Assembly (NCBI RefSeq): GCF_013426205.1
Contig: NC_089427.1
Location: forward strand, 1,612,001-1,676,000
From: Metarhizium brunneum
Lineage: Eukaryota; Ascomycota; Sordariomycetes; Hypocreales; Clavicipitaceae
DNA length: 64,000 nt
Direction of reading: 5' to 3'
Shown here: positions 42,976 through 53,459 of the stretch, piece by piece
How positions within the stretch are numbered: position 1 is the first letter of the stretch
Layout: each line of letters starts with the position of its first letter
Program-made: the position numbers and the translations under genes
Notes under the pieces: generated by a model
The model's database searches: none
The model's input: only the letters and a program-made list of their open reading frames with translations
What the model was told of the DNA's origin: nothing

Positions 42976-45171
42976 CTACTTGACCGAGACAAATGCAATT
43001 CCTGACCTTGCCTTTTGAGCGGCCCTCCTAAGAGCTTGGTCCTCTACATCTGTCCACTTGACACTTAGTTCATCCCACTTCTTGCCCGGAGTATTGTACT
43101 CCCTCCTCCATTTGGCGTGCATCTGCTGCAGCTGCGACATCTTCCGAGGGTCTCCCGATCCACTGTACACAATGATGGCCGTGCAGGGCGGCAGGGCGGC
43201 GTGAATCCGAACAAGACGCTCTGTTAGTCTTGTCAAGGCCTGCTCGAGCGGCGACGTGGTGGCGTTGGCGTCGGCCGTCGCGGAGACACCGCCATCGCCA
43301 TCGGCAGCATCTTGGGGTGGTCCGCCGTCGCTGTTGGTGTTTTCGACACGGTTCTTGTTCCACCAGCCCTGGAGGGCCTCGAGCTCCCGCATCCGGGCCC
43401 ATACAAAGTCCACGCCGCCGCCTTTGATTTCCAGCCCGTCGGGGTCGCCGTTGACGGCGCGTATCACGTTTCGCGTCACGTCCTCGTCGGACCTGCAGCC
43501 AAGCTGGTAGGTTGCTCCTGCGCCGAGGCCCTTGGACGGATCGCCCCAGTCGATTGCGGCGCTCGTCTTGCCAACCTCGACGCCGCCAAGGGCCGCGTCG
43601 CCTCCCTGGGCCTTGTACGCGGTACCAGCGCGGGCGAGGCGGCGGAAGAGGTTCTCCCCCTGGGCGTCGGAGGTGCCCCAGAGCTTTCCCTTTTCGCACT
43701 TTTGCTTGACGAGATCGAGGCAGGTCTTGGCGTCCTCGATGCTGTTGTGGCCTTCGGCGCCGCCTTTTTGGATCTCCCGCGAGAGATACTTCTGGGCGAG
43801 GTACTTGAGGGACGATTTGAGCGGGGGACCGCGCGGGTGCGGATACAGCATGGATGTGTCGACGATGAAGGGGTGTGCGATCTGGATGGCTTTGGTGTCG
43901 GATTCGAGCGAGTGGCCCAGGAGGATGGTACGTGGGTGAAGGAGGTCGAGGAGCTTGGCCTGGATGTCGCGCAGGGTGGTGGTTACCGGGGCCAGCATCT
44001 CCTCTGTGATGCCGGAGAAGCGTGTGACGTAGTCGGTGATGGGCTTGTCGGGCTTGACGAGCTCGTCGAGGACAACGCTGCCGTCCCAGCTGACGATGCT
44101 GATGCGCGTGAGGGCGAACTCGTTCTCGCCCGTCATGCACATCTCGCAGTCTAGGGCGAGGACCTCCCGCCCAGCTGTCATGCTGCCCTTTTGGATCTCG
44201 GCGTCCGGCACCTGGCCATCTTCGAGGCTGTCGACCTTGGTGACCACCCAGCCCTCTGGTGCGACGAAGTTGTCCCGGCGTTCGCCGTCCGGTAGCAGGG
44301 CCGGGTGAAGGAGGTATCCGTTATCAGAGAGCTCCTCGGCTGTAGCCAAGAATTGAGTGATGGGCGTCCTGTTGTTCCTCCATCCATGGGGCTCCGAGGC
44401 TGGCTTCACGCCTCCTTGCTTGGACGTCTTCTCCTTGGGGGCTGGGGCGGTAAGAAAGGCAGCCATGGGCGAGTGCATCTTGCCATGTTTGTCATCTCCG
44501 GGGGTTTTCACCGGCCACAGGTGAGGGAACATGTCTGCAAAGGGGGCCAGAAGCACAGGAATTGTCTCCTTCTTCAGAGCGCGTGGGTAGTAATCGTCGG
44601 GAGACGTAAGAACTTGCTGCCGCTCGTCGGGGTCGTCTCTCGCCTCGTTGTAGGTTGCCAAGTCGACATTTTTCTTGAACATGGCCTCTTCCAGGCCGGG
44701 AATCATGATGGCAACAATCTTCCGGAAGTGCGGCCGGTGAGAGACGCCGATCCATTGCGGTCCTGTGCCGTCTGCAAAGATATATGTCACCAAGTCTCGT
44801 AGGTTGTTCAAGTTAATCTTGGACTGCAGCCGGGCATTGCTGGAGAAGTTGAGAGCCGGGTAACTTTTCCCTGGCCGCGGGGTTTTTTTGGCCTTTTTGC
44901 TTGGCCGCGTGACAACTTGCCACTCACCGGCCTCATTTTCATCATGGAGACTCGTGCGCTTCAGGCTATGTTGAGAAGACGTCTCGGTGGCATCTTTGGC
45001 CGACTCGGTCATGATTCGGGCTGGCGTCGCGTCCGAGGTACCGACATTCGTGTTGTTAGAGGATGTAGGATCGTCCCTCTCGATCGCTTCTCGGACAGAG
45101 GAGCTGCGACCTAGAATTGATTGAGCAAAGTCCTTTACGCGCAGGAGTTTCTCTTTGAAGCCCGAGACCAT
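42976..45171 (-). CDS. REX1: RNA exonuclease, REX1/REXO family (DEDDh)
   Basis: An intronless 731-residue 3'-5' exonuclease. In yeast the orthologue trims 5S rRNA and tRNA precursors in the nucleus. The N-terminal 100 residues are polar with a basic stretch (RPSKKAKKTPRPGK), a possible nuclear signal. The conserved middle contains GPQWIGVSHRPHFRKIVAIMIPGLEEAMF. The nuclease domain begins near residue 337 with LALDCEMC (Asp 341, Glu 343), then YVTRFSGITEEML, LLGHSLESDTKAI with the third acidic residue and GHNSIEDAKTCLDL with the catalytic His and last Asp, so the DEDDh set is complete. The C-terminal 200 residues are variable and end in a region with IHAALPPCTAIIVYSGSGDPRKM. Its G/C-ending codons produce long open frames in other phases, which are shadows. 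The gene is divergent from the F-box gene. Confidence 0.94.
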   Translation of the reverse strand: MVSGFKEKLLRVKDFAQSILGRSSSVREAIERDDPTSSNNTNVGTSDATPARIMTESAKDATETSSQHSLKRTSLHDENEAGEWQVVTRPSKKAKKTPRPGKSYPALNFSSNARLQSKINLNNLRDLVTYIFADGTGPQWIGVSHRPHFRKIVAIMIPGLEEAMFKKNVDLATYNEARDDPDERQQVLTSPDDYYPRALKKETIPVLLAPFADMFPHLWPVKTPGDDKHGKMHSPMAAFLTAPAPKEKTSKQGGVKPASEPHGWRNNRTPITQFLATAEELSDNGYLLHPALLPDGERRDNFVAPEGWVVTKVDSLEDGQVPDAEIQKGSMTAGREVLALDCEMCMTGENEFALTRISIVSWDGSVVLDELVKPDKPITDYVTRFSGITEEMLAPVTTTLRDIQAKLLDLLHPRTILLGHSLESDTKAIQIAHPFIVDTSMLYPHPRGPPLKSSLKYLAQKYLSREIQKGGAEGHNSIEDAKTCLDLVKQKCEKGKLWGTSDAQGENLFRRLARAGTAYKAQGGDAALGGVEVGKTSAAIDWGDPSKGLGAGATYQLGCRSDEDVTRNVIRAVNGDPDGLEIKGGGVDFVWARMRELEALQGWWNKNRVENTNSDGGPPQDAADGDGGVSATADANATTSPLEQALTRLTERLVRIHAALPPCTAIIVYSGSGDPRKMSQLQQMHAKWRREYNTPGKKWDELSVKWTDVEDQALRRAAQKARSGIAFVSVK

Positions 45172-45836
45172 GCTCTAGCGTGGACAGAGAGCGTCCGAAA
45201 AGGAGGGTGCTTATTTGTCGTCTATCTGAATAATATAGTCACTGTGATGGTGAGGAGCGGAGGGTGCAACTTGTGACCGCGAATAATGCTGTGCAGGTGT
45301 CGCAGTACACCGTTGACGATTTGCGACTCGACACACATTTGAATGCAGACTGGGAGAAAAAAGGTGACATGGGAGTTGATAAGATTATCTGAAGTGGCGG
45401 TACGTACCTAAAGGTAGGTAGGGTACCTAGTACTTAGGTTGGTCTAGGCACTTTTCGCCTCCCACTGTATCCGTGGTGTGCAGGCCGGGGTTCAAATGTC
45501 CTTGGTACTTGAGTAGGGAAGCCCCCGTAGTCCAGGGGCTTCAGCAATTGGCTTTGGAGACATATGTACCGCGTCCCAGCACTGAGGACCTGCGACCGCC
45601 CACGCGCCACTGACCATGAGCCAGCAGACCCCTGTGCCCTTCCTTGATCCTGCCGCACCGGACGTCATCTACATGCATCCGTCACCGTGCCGGCCGCAAT
45701 ACCTCCATCCAACCAGCATCATGCGTCCCTCCTCACTCTGTGCCTACCAAGCTTCTTCCACTTTGGCTACACACAGCATCACTCACCCCAATGAAGCTTG
45801 CAAGTTGACTTGCCCGCTTTCTCCTCGCTAGACGAC
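45172..45836. other. Divergent promoter region between REX1 and the F-box gene
   Basis: 665 bases with runs of TAGG/CCTA words around 45.41-45.44 kb. No gene is seen. A short upstream exon of the F-box gene is possible because CTAG precedes its ATG, but there is no convincing partner donor. Confidence 0.5.
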
Positions 45837-47540
45837 ATGGACCGTCTCCCGAGAGAGCTGATAGATGCCATTCTGCAGCAATGCATCGCCCAGGGACATA
45901 AGAATAAGAACGCCGTCCTCAATCTCCGCCTCGTTTGCCGCTTATTCGATAGGATCTTGAAGCCGTCTGTTTGCTGCACCCTTGGACTGGACTTTTCCCG
46001 AATGAGCCGAGCCAGTCACCTGCGCCGACCTGATGTAGATGCCCTTCAGACCATCGGCTATCACTGCAAGAGCCTTTATATTGACATGATGGTTCTTCGA
46101 GATGAGAGCACGCCTCCCCTTGCGCCCTCCCCGTCCCCTCTCTTCGGCATCTTGGCTAACTCTCCTGTAGTGGAAGTTGAATTTCTCGAAACAGTCTTTG
46201 CCCGAATCCCTTCCATGACAGACTTTTGCCAAACCATGCATAAAAAGTACTGCATGAACGTAACCTCCTTTACCGAAATCGAATACTTAAGCATGGTTGA
46301 GACAATGCTCTTCTATTGCCGTGGCGTCGACGGCCTCCGCCTCACCCTTCCATTCCAGCTAGTTGGACGGCACTGCAACGCGGCGACCATGATCCTTGCC
46401 AACACACTCAAAGCCTTTGCATCGCGCCCAGAAGAAGACTCGGCCAATCTCAGAACTCTTGTGCTGGAAAACGTCACCGACGTTGCCATATGCCACCTCT
46501 GGATGAACCCGAGCGATGTCATGAACATCATGGCTGTGGTGGCAGTATTAGAACACTTGGTCATGACCCTGCGACGACACGACAATGAGCCTCATCGAGC
46601 AGGTTTGTTTGGCTCTTGCCTGTGGGACCTGATTGAGCATGCCGACTCTCTCAGATCGCTCTGCCTCGTAGGAACGGATCACGATGATCGTCCCCCGCGG
46701 GGTTTGAAGCAAACCAAGTTTTGGCAAATGCCAGTTGAGGATTGGAGGGCACGCTCTCTACCGGCACCGCGAGTTTATCTTTCCAATCTGACCAGCCTCG
46801 AGCTGAAGCGAATGGAAATTTTGCCAGAATGTTTTCTGAAGGCAATGGAGACATTTGGTGAAACTCTGGAAGAACTCTACCTAAACGAAGTGTACCTGAA
46901 GACGGAGCAATCGCAAACGTGGAACCAGAACTCTTCAAAAGTCCTCTGGACCGGCATGCCCAACCAACGGCCAGCGGAGGACTGCAAATGGATGGCCATG
47001 TCACTGCGGGCCACCCTTTCTCGACTACGAATTTGTCGAGCGTCCTTCCTTGCCTACGACCACTACCTTCGAGAAGAAATGTCCACTCAGCCGCAGCCCG
47101 AATTTGATCTCATCGACCCGTGCGGCCTGGGCCGCAGCGTATCCCAGCGATTTGTCGAAGTCGTCATGGGCATTCGCCAACCCAACCTGCCTTCAGGAAG
47201 TCCAGTCGAGTTCTTGCCCCATGACGCCAACGACAAGCTCGTACACGTACTCAAGCCCAGAACCCGGCCACTGCGTGTTGATGAATACGATACAAACGCT
47301 CACCAAACCGCCGTGGATAATACGACTTCAGAATGGCAAAAGCGCATTGACGGTATATTTCATAATTGCAATTCTGGGACTCTGGATGAACTACATTATA
47401 TTGCCGAAAAGGCTTGTCAAGGCATGAATGAGATTCATCGAAGACGGAGTGAGTGGACAGCTGGAAATGGCATGGCCAACGAGTACGTTGACAACTTGTT
47501 TAATATTCCGACAATGGAGGATTCAAGGGATGCAGTATAA
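45837..47540 (+). CDS. F-box-like protein
   Basis: An intronless 567-residue protein. The N-terminal 45 residues (MDRLPRELIDAILQQCIAQG, then LNLRLVCRLFDRILKP) match the F-box pattern, which docks substrate adaptors to Skp1 in SCF ubiquitin ligases. The remainder has leucine-spaced helices (LRTLVLENVTDVAICHLW, LEHLVMTLRRHD, LTSLELKRMEILPECFLKAMETFGETLEELYLNEVYL) that look like an irregular leucine-rich or superhelical substrate-binding region, typical of the many fungal F-box proteins. No specific substrate can be named. The frame continues 13 codons upstream only to a TTG, so the ATG at 45837 is used. The gene is convergent with the CYS3 gene. Confidence 0.82.
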   Translation: MDRLPRELIDAILQQCIAQGHKNKNAVLNLRLVCRLFDRILKPSVCCTLGLDFSRMSRASHLRRPDVDALQTIGYHCKSLYIDMMVLRDESTPPLAPSPSPLFGILANSPVVEVEFLETVFARIPSMTDFCQTMHKKYCMNVTSFTEIEYLSMVETMLFYCRGVDGLRLTLPFQLVGRHCNAATMILANTLKAFASRPEEDSANLRTLVLENVTDVAICHLWMNPSDVMNIMAVVAVLEHLVMTLRRHDNEPHRAGLFGSCLWDLIEHADSLRSLCLVGTDHDDRPPRGLKQTKFWQMPVEDWRARSLPAPRVYLSNLTSLELKRMEILPECFLKAMETFGETLEELYLNEVYLKTEQSQTWNQNSSKVLWTGMPNQRPAEDCKWMAMSLRATLSRLRICRASFLAYDHYLREEMSTQPQPEFDLIDPCGLGRSVSQRFVEVVMGIRQPNLPSGSPVEFLPHDANDKLVHVLKPRTRPLRVDEYDTNAHQTAVDNTTSEWQKRIDGIFHNCNSGTLDELHYIAEKACQGMNEIHRRRSEWTAGNGMANEYVDNLFNIPTMEDSRDAV

Positions 47541-48058
47541 TGTCCACCATGGGACCTGGTAAGACGGTGGGAGGCAAAAAGCACGAGCCAGATCAAGTAC
47601 CTGGTTATCACGCTATATAATAGGCAAATGTATTCTGCCACAAGTTGTAACCAGGGGGGTGGGAGGAGGGGCGGCAGAGGGTAATAGGAAGTTGCATAGC
47701 GGCGCTTGCTCTTTTTTGTTACTATTTTGTATCAGGCTCTAGTCACAGGTTGACCCAATTTGTCGCGTACGGCATGAGAAATAGCTGAGCGGTGTTGCGA
47801 CGCCATGTCCATATATATAGAATATATGTATCAATCGTGACTAATTCCATGGAAACAAATGAACTATGCTCGTTTCTGCCAACAGACTGTGCGATGCGTT
47901 TGAGTATCCAACTTGATTTTGCGACGATGCCTTGCAGATTGTTGTGCCTTTGGCTCTGTCTGCCTCTAACTCTAATTCATAAACCCGTCATATTTTGTCT
48001 TTTGCCGAAGCGAAAAAAAAGAGGGAATCACGCTAAAGGGAAAAAAAGATTCACTTCT
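47541..48058. other. Convergent intergenic region
   Basis: 518 bases of 3' flank from the F-box and cystathionine gamma-lyase genes, with A-rich and T-rich runs. No gene is seen. Confidence 0.65.
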
Positions 48059-49315
48059 TCATTGTCCGTTGACACCGTTGGAGATGCCGTTCTTGGTGGA
48101 CTCGTTGACGGCAAGCTCGAGAGCCTGGAGCACGTCGTTTTTGAGATCCTCGGCGTCTTCGACACCGCAGCTCAATCGGACAAGGTCATCAAAGACGCCG
48201 ACGGCCTCTCTTTGGTCACGGGGAATGCCAGCGTGCGTCATGCTGCTGGGCAGCTCGACGAGGGACTCGACTCCGCCCAGGGACTCGGCGAGGGTGAAGA
48301 TTTTGGTGACCTGGCAGAAGCGCTCGGCAGCAGCGTGGCCGCCGCGAATACGGAAGGACAACATGCCACCGCCCATGCCGTCGCGGTGCTGGCGGACGGC
48401 AATGTCTCGGTGGGGGTGGGAGTCCAGGCCGGGGTAGTTGACGGCAATGACGTGAGGAGAGCCCTCGAGGGCGTGGCCGACGGCGGTAGCGTTGCGGGTG
48501 GCCTCGCGAGCGCGGAGGTGAAGGGTCTTAAGGCCGCGGTGGGCGAGCCACGAGTCGAATGCCGAGGGGACGGCGCCAATGGCGTTTTGGAGGAAGGAAA
48601 GACGCGTCTTGAGCTCGTCGCTGTTGAAGGCGGCTACGCCCATGACGACGTCGCTGTGGCCATTGATGTACTTGGTGACGCTGTGGACGACGATGTCGGC
48701 CCCGAGATCGAGAGGGTTCTGGACGTAGGGCGACAAGAAGGTGTTGTCGACGACGACGAGGATGCCATGCTTGTGGGCCTCGGTGACGACAGCGCGGATA
48801 TCGACGAGGCGGAGAGTAGGGTTGGAAGGGCTCTCGATCCAGACGAGGCGGGTCTGGTCGTTGATGTGCTCGCTGATGTCGACCTCAATCTCGGGGGTGA
48901 AGGTGACCTTGACGCCGTGGGCCTTGGCGACCTGGGTGAAGTAGCGATGGGTGCCGCCATAGACGTCGGAGACGGAGATGACATGGCTGCCGGCGGCCAG
49001 GCTCTGCAGGATAGTGGCGGTGGTTGCGCTGCCAGAGGAGAAGGCCAGGGCGTAGCGGGCATGCTCGAGGGCAGCGACAGCCGTCTCGAAGTTGGTGCGG
49101 TTGGGGTTGGAGGAGCGCGAATACTCGTACTCGCCGACAGGCTTGCCGACAGCCGTCTGGGCGAAGGTCGTGGAGAGGGAGATGGACTCGATGACGGCGC
49201 CGGTGTGAGGGTCGTGGGGCGAGCCGGCATGGACGGCGAGCGTGCCGAAGGCGTGCACGGGTGTCGGGGGACGCGGGGGCGTCGAGACGGGGTCAGAGGT
49301 GATGGGAGGCGACAT
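48059..49315 (-). CDS. CYS3: Cystathionine gamma-lyase
   Basis: An intronless 418-residue PLP enzyme that splits cystathionine into cysteine, 2-oxobutanoate and ammonia in reverse transsulfuration. Motifs include FGTLAVHAGSPHDPHTGAV, the PLP phosphate-binding YEYSRSSNPNR from the neighbouring subunit, AFSSGSATTATILQSL, DVYGGTHRYF, VVDNTFLSP (Asp 190 pairs with the PLP nitrogen) and HSVTKYINGHSD with Lys 215 as the Schiff-base lysine. SLGGVESLVELPSSMTH and GVFDDLVRLSCGVED close the C-terminal domain. The end-to-end pattern fits the yeast Cys3 / Aspergillus MecB group rather than cystathionine gamma-synthase. The frame is open far upstream, but the first 20 residues after the ATG at 49315 precede family-conserved sequence. 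Codons are strongly G/C-ending, so the opposite strand carries a long shadow frame. Confidence 0.95.
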   Translation of the reverse strand: MSPPITSDPVSTPPRPPTPVHAFGTLAVHAGSPHDPHTGAVIESISLSTTFAQTAVGKPVGEYEYSRSSNPNRTNFETAVAALEHARYALAFSSGSATTATILQSLAAGSHVISVSDVYGGTHRYFTQVAKAHGVKVTFTPEIEVDISEHINDQTRLVWIESPSNPTLRLVDIRAVVTEAHKHGILVVVDNTFLSPYVQNPLDLGADIVVHSVTKYINGHSDVVMGVAAFNSDELKTRLSFLQNAIGAVPSAFDSWLAHRGLKTLHLRAREATRNATAVGHALEGSPHVIAVNYPGLDSHPHRDIAVRQHRDGMGGGMLSFRIRGGHAAAERFCQVTKIFTLAESLGGVESLVELPSSMTHAGIPRDQREAVGVFDDLVRLSCGVEDAEDLKNDVLQALELAVNESTKNGISNGVNGQ

Positions 49316-51488
49316 TTTGACTGCGTGACGGTGATGTGCGTGCGTCTCCCTCGGTTGGGGTCTGGTGATGGCAGGGCGCGGTGGATGGCTGCTGATGAAG
49401 TCCTGGCTCTCTCTTTCCTCTTGCGCTCCTTGCCCTTGTCCTTGGCTTGGCTTTTTTTTTTTTCTTTTTAGGTCTGGCGGCGCCAGAGCTGATATGATAA
49501 GCGGAGGGGCAGCAAGCAGCAGTGGAGGGGCCGTTTCCGTCGTCGGACTGGCAGTGTTCAATGTTGGTCGAGTGAGACAGCAGGTTTTGGACAGCGTCAG
49601 CCTGGTCTTCTCGGACAGGAACAGCTCACACTCGCAATGAGTAGTACACAGGAAGTGAGGACAACAGAAAGATGTATCGTCAGAGGACAGATGGAATTTT
49701 CCAACTCGACATGGAACTAGAGGGGCTGCTCGTGGTGGAGTCCCCCCGTTGGTATATATATGCATTTGTATGGGATTGAGTAATACTGGTACTCCGTAGC
49801 ACTACAGCAATGCCTAATGCCTGGCCGGCCAGGGCAGGCATAGCAAGTGAGACGGCGCAAACAATGACGGGTTTTGAGTTCCACTTGGGGGCTGCGATCC
49901 ACCGCGTCAAGCTCTGCCGTCACCACGTTTAAAATTGTGTCATCAAGCCCCGAGCCCCGAGACGCCCAACATTGAAGCTAAACGGAGCGCTTCCGGCGTG
50001 ATTGGTAATTATTGTGATTACTACCGGTTGACGTCTTCTGCCGCCTGGCGCTAGCTAGAGGACCGGTACGCCCCTTGGCTGCACGGATCGACATGCCGAC
50101 TGTTGGCGCGGATTTCCGCACCGAGTTTAAACACCCGCCAGCCCATGGAACCTTCCATTTATGTGCATAATTCCCATCTGGCATGCAGGAGCGACCAAAT
50201 GACAAGGTAATATTGGACAACCCCATCACTGGCACACCGCATTCTGCAGTTCCTACCACTTAAGGAGTCGGCAGCTCGGCTTGCAGGGGGATTGGGTCAT
50301 AAGGGTAAGCATCATTGATTGCTCCGCCACCCCTCCTCGACTGTGCTTTCTCGGAATGGATGCTGTCCAGCTTGGATGAGCAATCACATCGCTTTCTGCA
50401 CGCCCTTTTCCTGGGCTGAAAGAGCATAAGAGAGAGGGGGATGCATCACAGCACCGCACCGCACCGCTGTCCAACTCCTCATTGGATACGTCGGTGCTCG
50501 ACAAGATCCGTGTCCAACTTTGGCCAGTTTGCTTGCACGCCTTCCTTCTCTGGATCGCTGAAGCTTTTATTACTATTGACGTCTTCCGTGATTTCTCCGC
50601 CGACTGCCTCACACACCTAGCATAAGCAAATCACCATCTAGGCTGATGAGGCACGGGCAGCAACGGCTCATGGTCGGAACCAAAAGCGTCTTCTCTTGCA
50701 TTACTATTACCGAGCACATTAGTTTAGGGAAGGGTACATATGTACGATGAAGCGAGACGCGGGCGCATCACGTGGCACCCCTTATAGTCTAGCAGAATAT
50801 TTGCCTACGAACAAGTACACATTACCTATTAGGTACCTACCTAAGGTACCTATAGGCAGGTAGGTGCAGTGGAAGGTACAAAGAATGTAAGCAGGCTACT
50901 ACAGGTAGGTACCTACCTACCTAAGGTAAGTAGGCCATCGCGCCCTGTCCTACAAGATACTAATTGGTAATCGAGACATATTGACTCTACTACTCCGTAT
51001 ACCTGCGTAAACTGCATGTATCTTGCATTTTCCTTCAATGTTACGAGGTCCAGTCTCAGAACGGTGATGCAAAGAACTACCTACTTGGTAGGCCGCCAGT
51101 AGGTGCGTGGATTCCGTGGCCACCGATAGGCTACCAATGGCCGCCGCAGTGCGTGGCTGTGCTCCGCAAGCACATGCTATCGTCTCTAGACCTCAAAGGC
51201 TTCAAGTAAAGCCATCTCGATTTCTTTGCCGCTTCTTTTGATTTTGGACTCCTTCGACAGCGCAAGCTCTTGCAAGGTTACGGATGAGACTGCTTTCGAA
51301 AGAGGGTCGCCGCCGCTCGCTCCAGCATTCATTCTCGCGCGTCTATTCCGGCACCAACGCGAGCCAAGGTGGTCGTCCACCCAGGCACCTCACTCAGCTT
51401 CCCACGCAACGCTCATGGCCATGCTGCCAGCACGCCCTGTCGTCAAGCTTGCAGCTCAGTTCCTTAGCTAGCCAGGCGTAGTTACGAT
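49316..51488. other. 2.2 kb upstream region of CYS3 and the Zn2Cys6 gene
   Basis: No convincing gene is seen. The part up to about 50 kb is the CYS3 upstream region. One word there, at 49934-49943, differs at one base from the Neurospora CYS-3 site ATGRYRYCAT, which is too weak to call. At 50.82-50.94 kb there is a dense cluster of TAGGTACCTA-type palindromes. TACGGAGTA copies in reverse orientation lie at 49790 and 50991. Confidence 0.5.
50821..50935. repeat. Cluster of TAGGTACCTA palindromic words
   Basis: Two perfect copies of TAGGTACCTA (50830-50839 and 50906-50915) sit among overlapping variants (CCTACCTAAGGTACCTA, GGCAGGTAGGT, ACCTACCTACCTAAGG). The whole 115-base block is built mainly from GGTA and TACC units and can fold on itself in several ways. 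It lies upstream of the Zn2Cys6 gene. The function is unknown. Confidence 0.75.
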
Positions 51489-53052
51489 ATGCCACCCCGG
51501 CGCTCACACAAGAAATCTCGCGCTGGGTGTCGCAGATGTAAAAACCGGAAGATCAAGGTGAGGCCAGCCTCCATCCCTGAGCGCCGTTCACTTTTCTACT
51601 CTACGCACTCAGAGTTGCCCTCCACCCGCCCCCCCCCACGTATGCATTGATGGTTTTCCTGCTAAATCCTTCTTACAGTGTGATGAGGTGCACCCAAGAT
51701 GTGGCAACTGTTCCAAGCACGGCGTCATGTGTGACTTCGAAAGCCCGGTTGTTCTTGACGAGCTTGCTACTGCGGCCACACCTTCGGCAACCACTCCTCC
51801 TCCAGCCTCTGCGCAAGCTGCCAGTCTGAGCGTCCCGCAGCCATCACCGTCCGTATCGTCGCCTTCTCAGACGCAGGCGACGTCCATGGCCTCTCAGCCT
51901 CAACCCAATGGCGCCTCTCCCGAGCCAGACACGTCGAGGCCTGTGGACAGGCTACTGGAGTTGCGGCTCCTTCATCAGTACACCACCAGCACATGCAAAA
52001 CGCTGCTTACCAACTCGCCCGCCACGCATGATATTTGGCAAAAGGCTGTGCCTGATATGGCCTTTCGAGGCAAGACGTACTTGGCCGACGCCATGCTCTC
52101 CGTGGCAGCTCTGCATCTGCGATCACAAGAGCCCACCGACAAAGCCCTGGTCCAGGCATCACATGCGTATGCTGCGTCGGCACTGGCGGCATATGTTGAA
52201 ACGCTGAACAATGGCATCACGGCCGACAATGCAGAGGCTCTCTTCCTGACTGCCTCGCTCATTGCTTTTCAGGCTACCGCACAGCGAATTTTCATCAAGG
52301 ATGACACGGAAACGACTAGCAACGATGGAGCCAGTCGATACACTACGCCCATGGCTTGGTTCCATGCATTCCAGGGCGTCAAGACTGTTGTTGCAACATC
52401 TTGGCAGTGGATACGCAATAGCAACATCGTTCAAGCTGTCATTGACTCGCAGCCAAGCTTTCAACTAGATTTGAACCCGCTCGGTCCCAATTCCTTTTTT
52501 GGCCATCTTCTCGAGGGTCTTGACGACGAGCTCGCGAATGAAAGCAAAGACAAGGTCAACGCCACCAGTCAGGGCTATTTCCACGCCGTCAGTGTTCTGA
52601 ATTGGGCACACAAGAATCCCTTTCCCCCTGCTGCGCTGGCCTTTCCCGCCAGTGTATCCCGAAGATTCGTCGAGGTCGTCGACGAGAAACGCCCCCGGTC
52701 TCTCGCCATCCTAGCTTGCTTCTTTGCGCTTCTCAAGCGCATGGATAGTGTGTGGTGGCTCGAGGACGTTACGCGCCGCGAGGTCATGGGCCTCGTGAGC
52801 CTGTTTGAATCGGGTTCTCCATGGTGGAGGCATCTGGAGTGGCCAGTGCGCATAGCTCTTTGGAATGGAGGGACCATAACATCTGACGTTTGGGGCGTGG
52901 ATTATGAAAAGGAAGCCGAGTCGAACACGGGAAACGGCGATACCATGGTTAGCCACATTGAATTATTCTCCCGGTTGACGAGCAATCCGCAAGCAACTGC
53001 GTCCATGTCGGCACAGGCCGAACTGGAACTCATGGCCGTGCCTCTTGATTAG
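51489..53052 (+). CDS. Zn2Cys6 transcription factor, Upc2-like group
   Basis: A 480-residue nuclear regulator. Exons 51489-51557 and 51679-53052 join over a 121-base intron (GTGAGG donor, TTACAG acceptor) that cuts the zinc cluster between the third Lys of NRKIK and the third Cys. The cluster reads C-x2-C-x6-C-x6-C-x2-C-x6-C, Cys 14 to Cys 41, preceded by the basic MPPRRSHKKSRAG. A Ser/Pro/Gln-rich linker follows. From about residue 115 comes LLELRLLHQYTTSTCKTLLTNSP, then AFRGKTYLADAMLSVAALHLRSQ and ALFLTASLIAFQA. This is the fungal transcription-factor pattern seen in Upc2/Ecm22-like proteins (Pfam family PF11951 or a relative). Target genes cannot be inferred; the neighbours are not a biosynthetic cluster. 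The gene is convergent with RPF2. Confidence 0.92.
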
Positions 53053-53459
53053 GACTTGCAGATGGCACGGTATTGTAGGACTATCGCCGTCACTAGGCAA
53101 GCAAGATGGACAATGTGGGATCTTTTTAGTACCAACAGCCCGGCGTTTGGGTTTTTTACGGGATACGAATTCGGATGACTTCTGGCGTGACGTCTTTTAT
53201 ACATGGAGGGTGGTGCAAGGAACTTGTATAGTTGGCGAGGTCATAGCCGCACGGTGAAATCAATCTAATCATATTACAGTCCCAGCTACACTGGCGAGAT
53301 ACAGACTGTACAGAAAGAAAAAATAGCTTTTTAACAACCAAACTTATCAATGCATACAAAGCTGCAAGCTCCAGACTCTGCCAGGGCAGCCAGATACGTA
53401 TTTAGACGCCGAAACTCCAGACCCCCAAATGCAAGAAGTTTTTTTTTCCAAGCCCGCAT
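53053..53459. other. Convergent intergenic region
   Basis: 407 bases of 3' flank between the Zn2Cys6 and RPF2 genes. No gene is seen. Confidence 0.65.

Noticed and set aside
43070..44154. Long open frames in other phases over REX1, one of 356 codons (minus) and one of 280 codons (plus)
   Set aside because: Both are shadows of the DEDDh exonuclease frame. Their residues are dominated by Arg/Pro/His or Gly/Val/Asp, as expected from frame-shifted G/C-rich codons.
47792..49471. 559-codon open frame on the plus strand
   Set aside because: It lies opposite the well-conserved CYS3 gene and is produced by its strongly G/C-ending codons. The peptide is a Gly/Val/Asp-rich antisense product without family likeness.
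49934..49943. Possible sulfur-regulator (CYS-3) binding word upstream of cystathionine gamma-lyase
   Set aside because: It differs from ATGRYRYCAT at one base and lies about 620 bases from the start codon; such near-matches are frequent.
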